Source of the DNA: Paramacrobiotus metropolitanus
Lineage: Eukaryota; Tardigrada; Eutardigrada; Parachela; Macrobiotidae
Reading direction: 5' to 3'
Length of the DNA: 64,000 nt
Assembly: GCF_019649055.1 (NCBI RefSeq)
Contig: NW_026570244.1
Location: 124,001-188,000 of the forward strand
Shown: positions 43,766-51,848 of the stretch, piece by piece
How the letters are laid out: the number at the start of each line of letters is the position of its first letter
Position numbering within the stretch: position 1 is the stretch's first letter
The notes under the pieces: model-generated
Database searches by the model: none
Told to the model about the DNA's origin: nothing
The model's input: the letters and a program-made list of their open reading frames with translations, nothing else
Program-made: the position numbers and the translations under genes

Positions 43766-44707
43766 CTAAATCCACGCATGTTCGCTGTTTCGAGTTTGGA
43801 CCTCCGCTTCGATCGGTATGACCAAGCGGTTTGGTCGTCTCAGCGATTTAAAGTGGATTGGCCGTCCCGGGTCCATAGTCCGATAGGACCGGACCTTAAT
43901 CCAGCAAGTTGAGTAGGCTGGTAAAGTGTACCGCTGGTGGACGAAGACAACTTCTCTCTCTTCCTTAAGGCAGTCAGTTGGACGTTCGGTCCGCAGTTTG
44001 CGGATTACCGGCGCATCAGCTCGGAATTGGAGAATTTCTGTGTCCTCTTCGTCATCGCTTGACTCCTCCGATGATTGGTTATCGGAGTCCGTGTCCGGTG
44101 AGTCACTTGAGCTTTGGACGTCCGAGTCGGTGGACTCAGGTTTATCGTCTTGCTCAGGTTTTGGCTTGCCATTGTCCTCGTTAGAGGTTGGCGCGCCGCC
44201 GGCCACTATTAGTGCCGGTTCGGACAGGAAATCCGTTTCTTGGATCTCTGGCGTTCCGGTTGCGATTTCCTGTTTCTCAGGTTCGTCTGGTTCCGCCGTA
44301 GTGGTTGGACGGCTCCCGTTAGGGAGTGGCGAGGCTGGTCGGCCTTTTGCCCAACGTTGAGTCGAACGGGTTTGTATGGCCCGTATTACCGCTTCAACGC
44401 CGTCTCCACATAGAGGACAAGTCAACTGGACTTCCTCTGATGAAGGGTCCTGCTCGTTCTGGCTGGTGTCCCTTCGATGGCCTCCCTGTTCTGGGTGTGG
44501 GCCATCTTTGAAGCGCACTCTTGTCGCTATGTGCGGTGCTGCTTCTGGTAATGGTTCCGGTATGGTCCTGACGTTAGTCAGGCTCAGGTCATACTTTGGC
44601 CATATACTGACGATTAAGTCAGGATGTTGGGCTACTTGTTTCCGAAGTTTTATTATCTCATCAAAGAGGTCCGAGCACATCCGTTCGAGTGCTTTCGGCA
44701 TGTCCAT
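43766..44707 (-). CDS. Acidic linker reading frame between protease and RT
   Basis: 313 codons from an ATG at 44707. It is in the same frame as the protease frame upstream (one TAG between, 44720-44722) and as RT downstream (one TAG). The middle is a Ser/Asp/Glu-rich low-complexity stretch (DSDNQSSEESSDDEEDTEIL). A CPLCGDG pair could be half of a zinc site. The end (FVHQRYTLPAYSTCWIKVRS) resembles the beta-strand region that sits before RT in some Gypsy proteins. No enzyme motif. It is probably part of the Pol polyprotein. Confidence 0.6.
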   Translation of the reverse strand: MDMPKALERMCSDLFDEIIKLRKQVAQHPDLIVSIWPKYDLSLTNVRTIPEPLPEAAPHIATRVRFKDGPHPEQGGHRRDTSQNEQDPSSEEVQLTCPLCGDGVEAVIRAIQTRSTQRWAKGRPASPLPNGSRPTTTAEPDEPEKQEIATGTPEIQETDFLSEPALIVAGGAPTSNEDNGKPKPEQDDKPESTDSDVQSSSDSPDTDSDNQSSEESSDDEEDTEILQFRADAPVIRKLRTERPTDCLKEEREVVFVHQRYTLPAYSTCWIKVRSYRTMDPGRPIHFKSLRRPNRLVIPIEAEVQTRNSEHAWI

Positions 44708-44719
44708 GTGGTACTCTTT

Positions 44720-46168
44720 CTATTCCCACCACAGGGCTAGACGTTCGTCCTCCCATAATGAACCCTCTTTTTGGAGATCGTCCAATTCTTGGGCGAATGG
44801 TCCGTGTTGTTCGGCTACCTGCGGCCACGTTAGTGGTTCGCCTTTTTCTTCAAGCCAGCCCTCTTCTAGGGCAAGGAGTCGGTCAGCGCGGTACTCGAGG
44901 AAATTTCTTATCCCCGTTAACCAGGTTTGGTATCGCTGAGCCAATTTCTCCTGAAGTTCTTTGATAGGCACCGGCCGTTGGCCCGGTGCCTCTGGTATCG
45001 GGATAGTCTTTACTATCCCGTGATTTGGCTTGAGTATGCCTGCACGGAATTGGGTCATGTAACGCTCGATTGCGTTATGGACGCGCAGCTCCCATATGAG
45101 GCTTTCAATGGTGTCCAGGCATTCCCAGCAGGTAGAAGGAGAACTTCTCGGGTGATCAAGCCGATTTACTCTCCCTTCATCATCGGGTCCCGGTGCCTCT
45201 GGTATCGTTATAGACTTTACCGCGTCCCAAACGATTTCTTCGTTTGGCTTGAGGATAAACGTAAACTTGGAGTGGAGATAGTCACAGCCAAGTAATACGT
45301 GCACGTCCGTTAACGTCGGTTGGACGAAGAACGTGTGGTGGCTCTTGTATCCCTGCATTGTCACCGGTACGGTGCAGCAGTGGGAGACCACAAAGGCGGT
45401 TTGTCCGCCAACACCAAGAATTTTGGTGTTCCGTCCTAATGGCTCTCTTTTGATCCCGTTGGCGGTGCAGAATTGCTGGCTAATGAGGGATGTCTCCGCT
45501 CCAGTGTCCAGCATAGCGAGCGTGTGGACTGGTCCGATTTGAACTTTGTGTGTCCATGCTCTGACAGTCTTCGGTTTGCGATTTTCGTCGAGGCCAACTG
45601 TCACTTCCCGCATCACCGGTACAATGGGGATTAGCGACACTGGTCCCGGATCGTCAGGAGCGTATTGAGGTAATGGAGGCTCCTGTTGGACAGACTCTTC
45701 CTGTGGTGATGTTTGCGCTACCCGTAGGGTCGAAAACATGCTTTTGGTGTTAAGGAAGGTCCGTGAGCTGTTTATGGTTCGCACCGTTGGTGTGGTGCCG
45801 AGGGGTTGTCCACCGATCTGGGGCCAGCAGGTACGGGGACTTGACGCCTCAAGAGGTTCGGTTGTCCAATCTTTTAGGGATCCGACCTCGCTGTCCGTAT
45901 CTTGTACGGACCATCCTTCCGTTGCGCTGTCGGAGGATGTGTCTGACGCCGATTTAGGATACGTCATGTTCGTGGTGCGACGTCTCGCTTTGCCACGTGT
46001 TCGGTTGGCCTTAGGGTTGGTTGAGGCTCCGAAAATCGACTTGGTCGCCTGCAGTGCGACTGTCGGCCTGGCATCAATTTTAGAGCCAGGTGGCTTAAGC
46101 GCTGGTTTGGCGCTAAGCCTGGATCCACTAGTAGGCTGTTGAGCCGTATGGGTTAGTTTGGGATCCAT
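44720..46168 (-). CDS. Retropepsin-type protease with long flanks
   Basis: 482 codons. About residue 225 lies LAMLDTGAETSLISQQFC, the aspartic protease active site (DTG), followed by ILGVGG and VHVLLGCDYL, the flap-side and second hydrophobic-Gly elements of retropepsins. The first 160 residues are low-complexity Ser/Thr/Pro sequence. The last 170 hold two copies of the phrase IPIPEAPG/TIPEAPG, which also occurs in the old element at 52660-52740. Such a protease acts as a dimer and cuts Gag and Pol. Confidence 0.85.
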   Translation of the reverse strand: MDPKLTHTAQQPTSGSRLSAKPALKPPGSKIDARPTVALQATKSIFGASTNPKANRTRGKARRRTTNMTYPKSASDTSSDSATEGWSVQDTDSEVGSLKDWTTEPLEASSPRTCWPQIGGQPLGTTPTVRTINSSRTFLNTKSMFSTLRVAQTSPQEESVQQEPPLPQYAPDDPGPVSLIPIVPVMREVTVGLDENRKPKTVRAWTHKVQIGPVHTLAMLDTGAETSLISQQFCTANGIKREPLGRNTKILGVGGQTAFVVSHCCTVPVTMQGYKSHHTFFVQPTLTDVHVLLGCDYLHSKFTFILKPNEEIVWDAVKSITIPEAPGPDDEGRVNRLDHPRSSPSTCWECLDTIESLIWELRVHNAIERYMTQFRAGILKPNHGIVKTIPIPEAPGQRPVPIKELQEKLAQRYQTWLTGIRNFLEYRADRLLALEEGWLEEKGEPLTWPQVAEQHGPFAQELDDLQKEGSLWEDERLALWWE

Positions 46169-46365
46169 TGGGGTTAGTGACTGTACAGGGGTTATGTCCG
46201 GCGGTTTAGGTTTCGGTCTTAGGTCAGGTGAGTTGCCGATACTCCCCGACCTTAAGCGTTTCCCGCGGCTGGACTGGCTCGGTTAGAGCCGCCGCCGCCG
46301 TTGTTGTTGGCTTTCACCAGCTGGTCCGGTATGGGCGGTAACGCTGGCCTTTCATTGGCTGGCGT

Positions 46366-47862
46366 CTAATATCCCTGCTTTGGACCATTCTGTCGGTTGC
46401 CGCCACCTGGCCCATTTCCTGAGCCGGTGGATTGTCTTCGGCTGCCATTCCCCCCATTACCACGTTGTGGTCTGGGTTGTTTGGGTGGCACCAAACCGAA
46501 GCGGTTAGGATTTGCTGACCCGGTAGGGTAGCCCTTTGTATAGCGATTCCGCCAATCCAAGTACCACTTTCGGTTTGTATTTTCGCCGTATGGCCTGTTT
46601 GCATAGCCACAGCCGTCGGTTCCGTGGTTTCCCCACAGGCAGTGGCTGCAAGTGATGTTGCTACCTTTGGCCCATCGTTCGAACATGCGCTCGACTCGGT
46701 CGATGTACATGTCCTCTTGTCTGCGGGCCTCCTCGGGGCTCAGAGTCTGGCGTTGGCCACTCTGGCCTCCGTTGCCTCCTGGGCTTCGATTCTTCCCTCC
46801 GTAGCCACTGTTGCCGCCTTGGCTTCCTCTGAAGCTGGCGTTTTGGCCCTTTGGGAATTTGCCTTTTGGCCCTCCGCTGCTGTTGCCCTGGCCATAGCCA
46901 AAGTTGCCCTGGTTTTGGGCCTGGCCATAGCCGCCACTACCGCCGTTGGGCGGTATGGGCCCACGTTGTGGTGAGGCTAAGTTTAAGGCCGCGATGGCGG
47001 CGTATGTTGCCTCAATTTGGGCCTGTGTCGCTTGCGGAGGATAGGGTGCCGGCTGTTGTGGTACGACCTGGGGTAATGGCGTTTGTATGGCCGATCGGAT
47101 GATTGGATATCCGCGGCCCGCTTTTCCCTCGTACTCCGGCTTTCCCATGGTGTATTGCCGGACATAGTCCCGGAATTCTGCCAATGACTTTGGTATCCGG
47201 ATGTCCAGAGCGCGGCGCAGTTCTGGCTCTTTCACATTCTCCCTCAGGAAGTGAAGGGTCATCGTGTCGTCTAGGCCGGCGCGCGTCTGGAGAGTCAGCA
47301 TGGCGTCATAATACTGCTCTGGGGTTTCAGATCCGTGTTGGTAATACCGGTTTGTGATTTCCCCCATTGCAGTGGCCTGCTGATTATCATCGCCGTAGCG
47401 AGTGGCGAATTTCTGGAGCCACTGTTCTACTGTCCAACCGTCTTCGTCTTCACGGTTGGCTTGGCCGGTGTACCATTCCTTCACGGGGTCTGATACGGCC
47501 ATATAGATTCGGCTCATAAAGTCCGGATCTGGTTGGTTCAGATCAGACGACTGCTTACAGATCCGTCGGACCTGAGCAAGCCATCCTTTCACCATAGTTT
47601 TGTTGCCATCGAATTTTGGCAACGCGGTGCGGACTTGAGCTTTAGCGTTTGCTTTTCCCATCTCCTGGGCCATTCCCTTTATTTGCTCTCTGGTTGTGAG
47701 AGTTGGGGTGGCCGGAGGTGACGGGGCAGGTGTTACTTGCAGTGGTATCTGCGGCACCTGCTGGGGTTGAGCCAACATTGGCTGTCCCGGTAAGCTCTGG
47801 ATGGCCCCATTGGACGCCATCCATGCGTATACTCCATTCGGGAGTTGGACGAGCATGGGCAT
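46366..47862 (-). CDS. Gag capsid and nucleocapsid
   Basis: 498 codons from an ATG at 47862, overlapping the previous gag frame by about 220 bases in the +1 frame. A Pro-rich start is followed by a retrotransposon Gag capsid region (KFDGNKTMVKGWLAQVRRIC ... VKEWYTGQA ... FATRYGD ... YYDAMLTLQTRAGL). Then come a Gly/Asn/Gln-rich RNA-binding-like stretch and one CCHC zinc knuckle, CSHCLWGNHGTDGC (residues 405-418, C-x2-C-x4-H-x4-C). A second Gly/Arg/Asn-rich tail closes it. It forms the particle and binds the genomic RNA. Whether it is made by frameshifting from the upstream frame or from its own ATG cannot be told. Confidence 0.85.
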   Translation of the reverse strand: MPMLVQLPNGVYAWMASNGAIQSLPGQPMLAQPQQVPQIPLQVTPAPSPPATPTLTTREQIKGMAQEMGKANAKAQVRTALPKFDGNKTMVKGWLAQVRRICKQSSDLNQPDPDFMSRIYMAVSDPVKEWYTGQANREDEDGWTVEQWLQKFATRYGDDNQQATAMGEITNRYYQHGSETPEQYYDAMLTLQTRAGLDDTMTLHFLRENVKEPELRRALDIRIPKSLAEFRDYVRQYTMGKPEYEGKAGRGYPIIRSAIQTPLPQVVPQQPAPYPPQATQAQIEATYAAIAALNLASPQRGPIPPNGGSGGYGQAQNQGNFGYGQGNSSGGPKGKFPKGQNASFRGSQGGNSGYGGKNRSPGGNGGQSGQRQTLSPEEARRQEDMYIDRVERMFERWAKGSNITCSHCLWGNHGTDGCGYANRPYGENTNRKWYLDWRNRYTKGYPTGSANPNRFGLVPPKQPRPQRGNGGNGSRRQSTGSGNGPGGGNRQNGPKQGY

Positions 47863-48988
47863 GGCCCTGGCCTGGTTGGGCTGCAGGTCCTAGTGGCGTG
47901 GCTGCTGTTGGCAGCGCGCCTGGTGGTTGGGGCACGTTTTGGCCCGTGGGCGTGGTTTGGCCCATCTGTGGCTGAGCTTGGCCCGTTGGGGCTGCCGCCG
48001 AGATAGGAGGGCCAAATAGGCTTAGTTGGCCTACCAGTAGTGGTTGCACCGTTGGTGTACCACTTTGGCCTCCTATCTGTCCTTGCGTGGTTGGTGGCCC
48101 GAACATTAGGCTCGGCGGGTTGGTCCGGTTTGGATCCATGGCGCTGGTGTGAGCCTGGCTTGTGGCCGGTTGTGGACTAAAGGTGAAGTCCATGTTCGGG
48201 AAGATGGATATATACAAGGACGGGTACGATGGCTTTGATCCGAAGTAGCTGTGGCTGGGTGTTGCCTGGCTCGGGTCAAAGCCTAGCCCGCTTAACGTAG
48301 ACGGATGAGTCTGCGTTGCAGGCGTCACTATTGTCGTTGGACCAATAGTGGCTGTTGTGGTGACCGGGACTGGTGGTGGCGGCAGCGTTACTGTCGCCGT
48401 TGATGATCCCTGGTTCACCGGGCTGGGAGGTGAAGGTATGGTTGGCCCCGTTGGGGGTTGTCCAACCAGTGGTCCTTCCACAGCCATGTTCACATGATAG
48501 TTCTGCTGGTGATACACTGGCTCTCGGTAGAAGCGTTGGCCCTGCCGCAGAGCCTCGTCGACTTTTTCTTGTCGACGTTGTGTATCCGAGTCCGGAAAGG
48601 TATGATAGGACGGTGGTTCTGCGGACAACTCAGAGTTTAAGTCCACAAGATGTGATTTTTCTGCGTCCAAGCAGGCATTTTCCGTGCTTAGCCTTTCCAA
48701 GTCCTCGTTCAGCTCGGTTATACGTTTGGTGGCCGCCTGGTAGTCTTTGACTAGGCCGGCGTTATTGGCCTCCAATGTGATGATCCGGTCTTGTTGGCCC
48801 TGGGTCACCTGTTTGGCTTGGTTGAAGGCCTGCTCCAGTTGGACGAAGTTTTGGCGTCCAATGTCGCTGTTTTGCTCAAGTTGTGCCCGAATGGTTGCTT
48901 CGGTATTGAGCTGGCTTTGGAGGGCAACGATCTGTTGCTGGAGTTGCACGTTTTGTGCTTCCTTCTGCTGAACCGTTTGGCTCGTCAG
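47642..48988 (-). CDS. Gag middle region: coiled coil, PPxY, Pro-rich tail
   Basis: The open stretch continues directly after the TGA at 48989-48991 in the same frame as the first gag ORF, and no ATG lies near its start. It begins with a heptad-rich coiled coil (QQQIVALQSQLNTEATIRAQ), reaches EPPSYHTF (a PPxY motif) and continues as a long Pro/Thr/Gln-rich region to the stop at 47642. PPxY is a late-domain motif that recruits Nedd4-type ubiquitin ligases in retroviruses; its role here is inference. Confidence 0.65.
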   Translation of the reverse strand: MTSQTVQQKEAQNVQLQQQIVALQSQLNTEATIRAQLEQNSDIGRQNFVQLEQAFNQAKQVTQGQQDRIITLEANNAGLVKDYQAATKRITELNEDLERLSTENACLDAEKSHLVDLNSELSAEPPSYHTFPDSDTQRRQEKVDEALRQGQRFYREPVYHQQNYHVNMAVEGPLVGQPPTGPTIPSPPSPVNQGSSTATVTLPPPPVPVTTTATIGPTTIVTPATQTHPSTLSGLGFDPSQATPSHSYFGSKPSYPSLYISIFPNMDFTFSPQPATSQAHTSAMDPNRTNPPSLMFGPPTTQGQIGGQSGTPTVQPLLVGQLSLFGPPISAAAPTGQAQPQMGQTTPTGQNVPQPPGALPTAATPLGPAAQPGQGHAHARPTPEWSIRMDGVQWGHPELTGTANVGSTPAGAADTTASNTCPVTSGHPNSHNQRANKGNGPGDGKSKR

Positions 48989-50428
48989 TCATCCTTGTTG
49001 GATGGTCTTCATGAGATTTTGGTGGCTCTCATAAAGAAGATTGTAGCCGTTTCGCAGGCGGTTGATTTCGTCCTGCAGGTTGGCCAGGTCTTCAGTGAGA
49101 CGCTCGTTTTCTCTCTGAAGTCGGTCCGCCTCAGAGTCGGTGTCGTCAATAGTGGTCCAGGCCGCAGCCAAGTCGTCCTTAGCTTTGGCCAGCTCAGTCC
49201 TCGTAGAGGTGAGCAAAGCTTCGAGTCCCGCCACAGCCATTTCTAGGCTGTGGATTGTCCTGTTGAGCTGGTCTCGCTCAGCGTTAGGACATGGTGACAA
49301 CTTGAGCTGGGTTAGCTCAAGTTGGGTCTGGGCCAGTATGGCCGAGACACGTTTGGCCTCTGCGTCCGTTTGGCCCGCAAGGTCTTTATGTCTGCAGATC
49401 TCGTCCTGCATCCAACGTTCGGATAACAGGGCTGCTTCTGCCATGTCCGCCAGCTGTTTGGTCAGGTCCCGTACTGTGGTCCGAAGTTGGTCGACTTCGT
49501 CGATTTCCTCGGGCCGGGTTGCCTGGATGAGCTTTGGCGGGCTGACGTTGGCGCGGCTTGTGTCCCAGGAGGGCTGGTTAAGGTCCATCCTGGCTGTAGC
49601 CCTATTAAGTTGGGCCAGGTCCACAATTGGCTCTAGGTCCGGTTTGGACTGGCCAGGCGCGCCAATGACGCCATTGGTCGGCGATGGCGTTGTATAAGTT
49701 GAGCCATCGTCTCCAAACATAATGGGCGACTGACTCATGGGCTGTTGGCCCTGGTCATGTGCCTCTGGACCAGCCTTTTTGGCTTGGCCCTTTGCCTTGC
49801 GTCCACCTCTGGCCACCGTTGGTGCTGCCGGTTGGATCTGGTCCGAACCCGGTAGGGTTGGACTTGTTTTCAGATCCTGGACGTCAAGGTTGGACCGGGC
49901 CAAGTTGTTTGGCCCTGGTCCATCAGTGCGTGTCTTGTCCTCACTTGTGGCCGCCGTTGGCGCCTCAAGTTGGACTTGGCCCGAGCCAGGTATGGCCGGC
50001 TGTTGCGCCAAGTCCCGAGGGACACTATTGGCCTGGGCCGTCCTATCGGCGCCAGGTTGGCTGTCCAGAGGCTGGTTGGCCTCGGACAATCCGTCGGACT
50101 CTTCCTGGAATGTATCGTCCCGGGTGGCGTCCAGACTTTCGTCGCTGGTTTCCAGGTCAGCCGGCAGGATTTGTTTGTCCCGCCTGGCTCTGGCCTCGAC
50201 CGAACTTGTTGAGCCGGCCGAGTTTGGCTCGTCTGGGTCAGAACCGCTCTGTTTGGCCCTGCGGAACCCGTAAGTTCCCGGTGGGTCGCGTGGGGCGTAG
50301 TTCTTCCCCAGTTGCTTCTTGTATTCGTTAGGTAGGCGCCCGTCCATAGGACTGAGCAATCTCCGTTGGCGTTGCTCATGGCTGGTGTATGGCATCACCT
50401 TGGCCAAGGCGCTTTCAATCTGGCCCAT
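48989..50428 (-). CDS. Gag N-terminal ORF with possible myristoylation signal and coiled coil
   Basis: 479 codons from an ATG at 50428 in a good context (ACCATGG). The start MGQIESALAKV fits the N-myristoylation pattern (Gly2, Ser6), like many retroviral Gag proteins. A long low-complexity region rich in Pro, Gln, Ala and Asp follows. The last 180 residues are a predicted coiled coil (DRLQRENERLTEDLANLQ). It ends at a TGA followed by C, beyond which the coiled coil resumes in frame. The ORF is not similar to anything I know beyond these general features. Confidence 0.7.
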   Translation of the reverse strand: MGQIESALAKVMPYTSHEQRQRRLLSPMDGRLPNEYKKQLGKNYAPRDPPGTYGFRRAKQSGSDPDEPNSAGSTSSVEARARRDKQILPADLETSDESLDATRDDTFQEESDGLSEANQPLDSQPGADRTAQANSVPRDLAQQPAIPGSGQVQLEAPTAATSEDKTRTDGPGPNNLARSNLDVQDLKTSPTLPGSDQIQPAAPTVARGGRKAKGQAKKAGPEAHDQGQQPMSQSPIMFGDDGSTYTTPSPTNGVIGAPGQSKPDLEPIVDLAQLNRATARMDLNQPSWDTSRANVSPPKLIQATRPEEIDEVDQLRTTVRDLTKQLADMAEAALLSERWMQDEICRHKDLAGQTDAEAKRVSAILAQTQLELTQLKLSPCPNAERDQLNRTIHSLEMAVAGLEALLTSTRTELAKAKDDLAAAWTTIDDTDSEADRLQRENERLTEDLANLQDEINRLRNGYNLLYESHQNLMKTIQQG

Positions 50429-51442
50429 GGTATTGGGACTTGGAAAAATCTTTGGTCTTTGGTCTGGACCGGAACGGTGAGTTGGCTGATGATCGCGGGT
50501 CGATGCTGGTCGGGTGTGCTAGAGCTCAGGATTAGCGTTAGCTCCCTATGGCCCTAGTTTACGTTAATGACCAGTGTGACGTCACGTACGAAATGGTCTT
50601 GCAAAAAGCTCTACGTCACGAGTAGCGTGCCGTGAGCAAAAAATGCAAAAAAGTATGATTCACTACGGCTGTTATAACACGGGGAAGTTTCCTACGCGTT
50701 CTGATTGGTCAGAAATTTATGGAAAATAACCACGCTGACGTCACGCGACTTTTTCGTGAAAATTCCGGCTGGACAAAATGGCGGTTGTTTTTCGCCGATA
50801 ATTCGTTAAAAAATAGGAAAAAATTTCTCGAGAGTTCTGTTTTATTTTTTTAGCACAGAGTTTCACGAGGAATCCGAAAAAGCAACTTTTATGCAAATCG
50901 GACGAGCGGTTCAAAAGTTATGAAGGGTTTTAGTCAGGTTCTACGCGGAAACCTCCAATTTTTCGAAAGTTTTACGAAAACCTACGACGCCACAGCAGGT
51001 CTTACCGGTCGATTTTCGATCCAAACTGCTGCTCCGTCGTTCCCCTTCACCCTCTTCTACCGTGAGGGCCGCAGCGCACCCGATAGGGCGTATTGGTGTG
51101 GCAGGACCGTACCGAACGCAGTTTTTGCGCCGGGAGCCAAAGCTGCGGGAGGCCTACTTATAAGCCTGACCCGTATCAACGCGACCCGATAGGGCGCTTA
51201 TTTGGTCAACTGCGACGTACCCAACTCAGTTTTTGAGCGGGGAGCCAAAGCTGCGGGAGGTCTACTTATAGACCTGACCCGGATACTTAATCCGTCGCGC
51301 TGCAGACTTCCAATGAAGTCTGTATGATGCAGGAAATGATGGTCGCAGGATTGCTGGCCTACTTATAGGCGATCAGCGTAGTTCGACCGAATAATGCCTT
51401 CACTGGGAATCAGAGGTCTCGCAGGAAAGATAACCGAACGAG
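50429..51442 (-). other. Long leader (5' UTR) of the Gypsy element
   Basis: About 1 kb between primer site and gag without a convincing frame. The primer-proximal part (51078-51371) contains a tandem pair of about 106-base units and several hairpins, listed separately. ACCCGATAGGGC occurs at 51078 and 51184. The gag-proximal part is AT-richer. Packaging or dimerisation signals would be expected here. Confidence 0.6.
51151..51371 (-). promoter_or_regulatory. Repeated co-varying hairpins in the retrotransposon leader
   Basis: On the element strand three hairpins share the loop TAAG: GGCTTATAAGTAGGCC (51166-51151), GGTCTATAAGTAGACC (51274-51259) and CGCCTATAAGTAGGCC (51371-51356). Stem bases differ but pairing is kept (C-G against T-A at the third and fourth pairs). 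A fourth perfect 8-base stem with a 4-base loop lies at 51303-51322 (CAGACTTC/GAAGTCTG). An RNA packaging, dimerisation or translation element is the natural reading. Confidence 0.6.
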
Positions 51443-51452
51443 TCTGCTACCA
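51443..51452 (-). other. Primer binding site, initiator tRNA-Met type
   Basis: Directly next to the 5' LTR the element strand reads TGGTAGCAGA, complementary to the 3' end of animal initiator tRNA-Met (TCTGCTACCA). The match covers the first ten bases and then fades. No spacer lies between LTR and site. Confidence 0.75.
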
Positions 51453-51844
51453 TGTCAGATATGACACAGAAGCAGGGAGAAAACGGGGGCAAAATATGCC
51501 TTTATTGGTAACAATAAAGCATCAACAACACAAAACCAACAGAAAACCCGATGTGGGAAAAAAGCTGGAAAAAGTGCCTGCAGTGCGCTAGCTAAGAATC
51601 GTGATAATGATTCCGCGTGCTGCTGGTGTGCAACAGCTGATGCTGGCTGCAAAGCATGGAATCGCCCGTAAGCGCTGGGCTACGCCCCCAAGAGTGCAGA
51701 GAAATGCGCTGATTGGTCAGCGTAGACAAAGCATAGCTGAGTAAGCAGCGTAATAGCGCGGCACGACTGGCGTGGCCATGTGCGGGCGGGCGACAGAGAA
51801 AGCCACGAGAGGTGTCTACCGCCTCGAGTGAGCGGTCTCTGACA
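51453..51844 (-). repeat. 5' LTR of the Gypsy element
   Basis: 392 bases, TG...CA ended, near identical to the LTR at 35081-35469. It should carry the promoter. An AATAAAG word in both LTRs lies on the plus strand, that is antisense to the element. Confidence 0.9.
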
Positions 51845-51848
51845 GTGA

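Larger units (their letters stand above)
35081..51844 (-). mobile_element. 16.8-kb Ty3/Gypsy LTR retrotransposon, recent insertion
   Basis: Two direct LTRs (35081-35469 and 51453-51844) bound the element, which reads on the minus strand. GTGA lies on both sides (35077-35080, 51845-51848) as a 4-base target duplication. The other arm of the inverted repeat shows the site without the element. Order from 5': LTR, primer site, long leader, gag (three frames), protease, acidic linker, reverse transcriptase-RNase H, integrase, an extra reading frame, 1.9 kb of non-coding sequence, LTR. The order protease-RT-RNase H-integrase places it in Ty3/Gypsy (Metaviridae). It is about twice the usual length. 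The LTRs differ at about five substitutions and two small gaps, so the insertion is young. Breaks (stops near 48990, 44721, 43767, 40745; frame change near 41950) suggest this copy is no longer autonomous. Confidence 0.9.

Noticed and set aside
44376-44939. Plus-strand frames across the Gypsy element
   Set aside because: Antisense to gag and pol frames with clear catalytic motifs.
40743-48991. UGA recoded as an amino acid
   Set aside because: Two TGAs in a retroelement are better explained by mutation or readthrough; host-type frames in the window do not use internal TGA.
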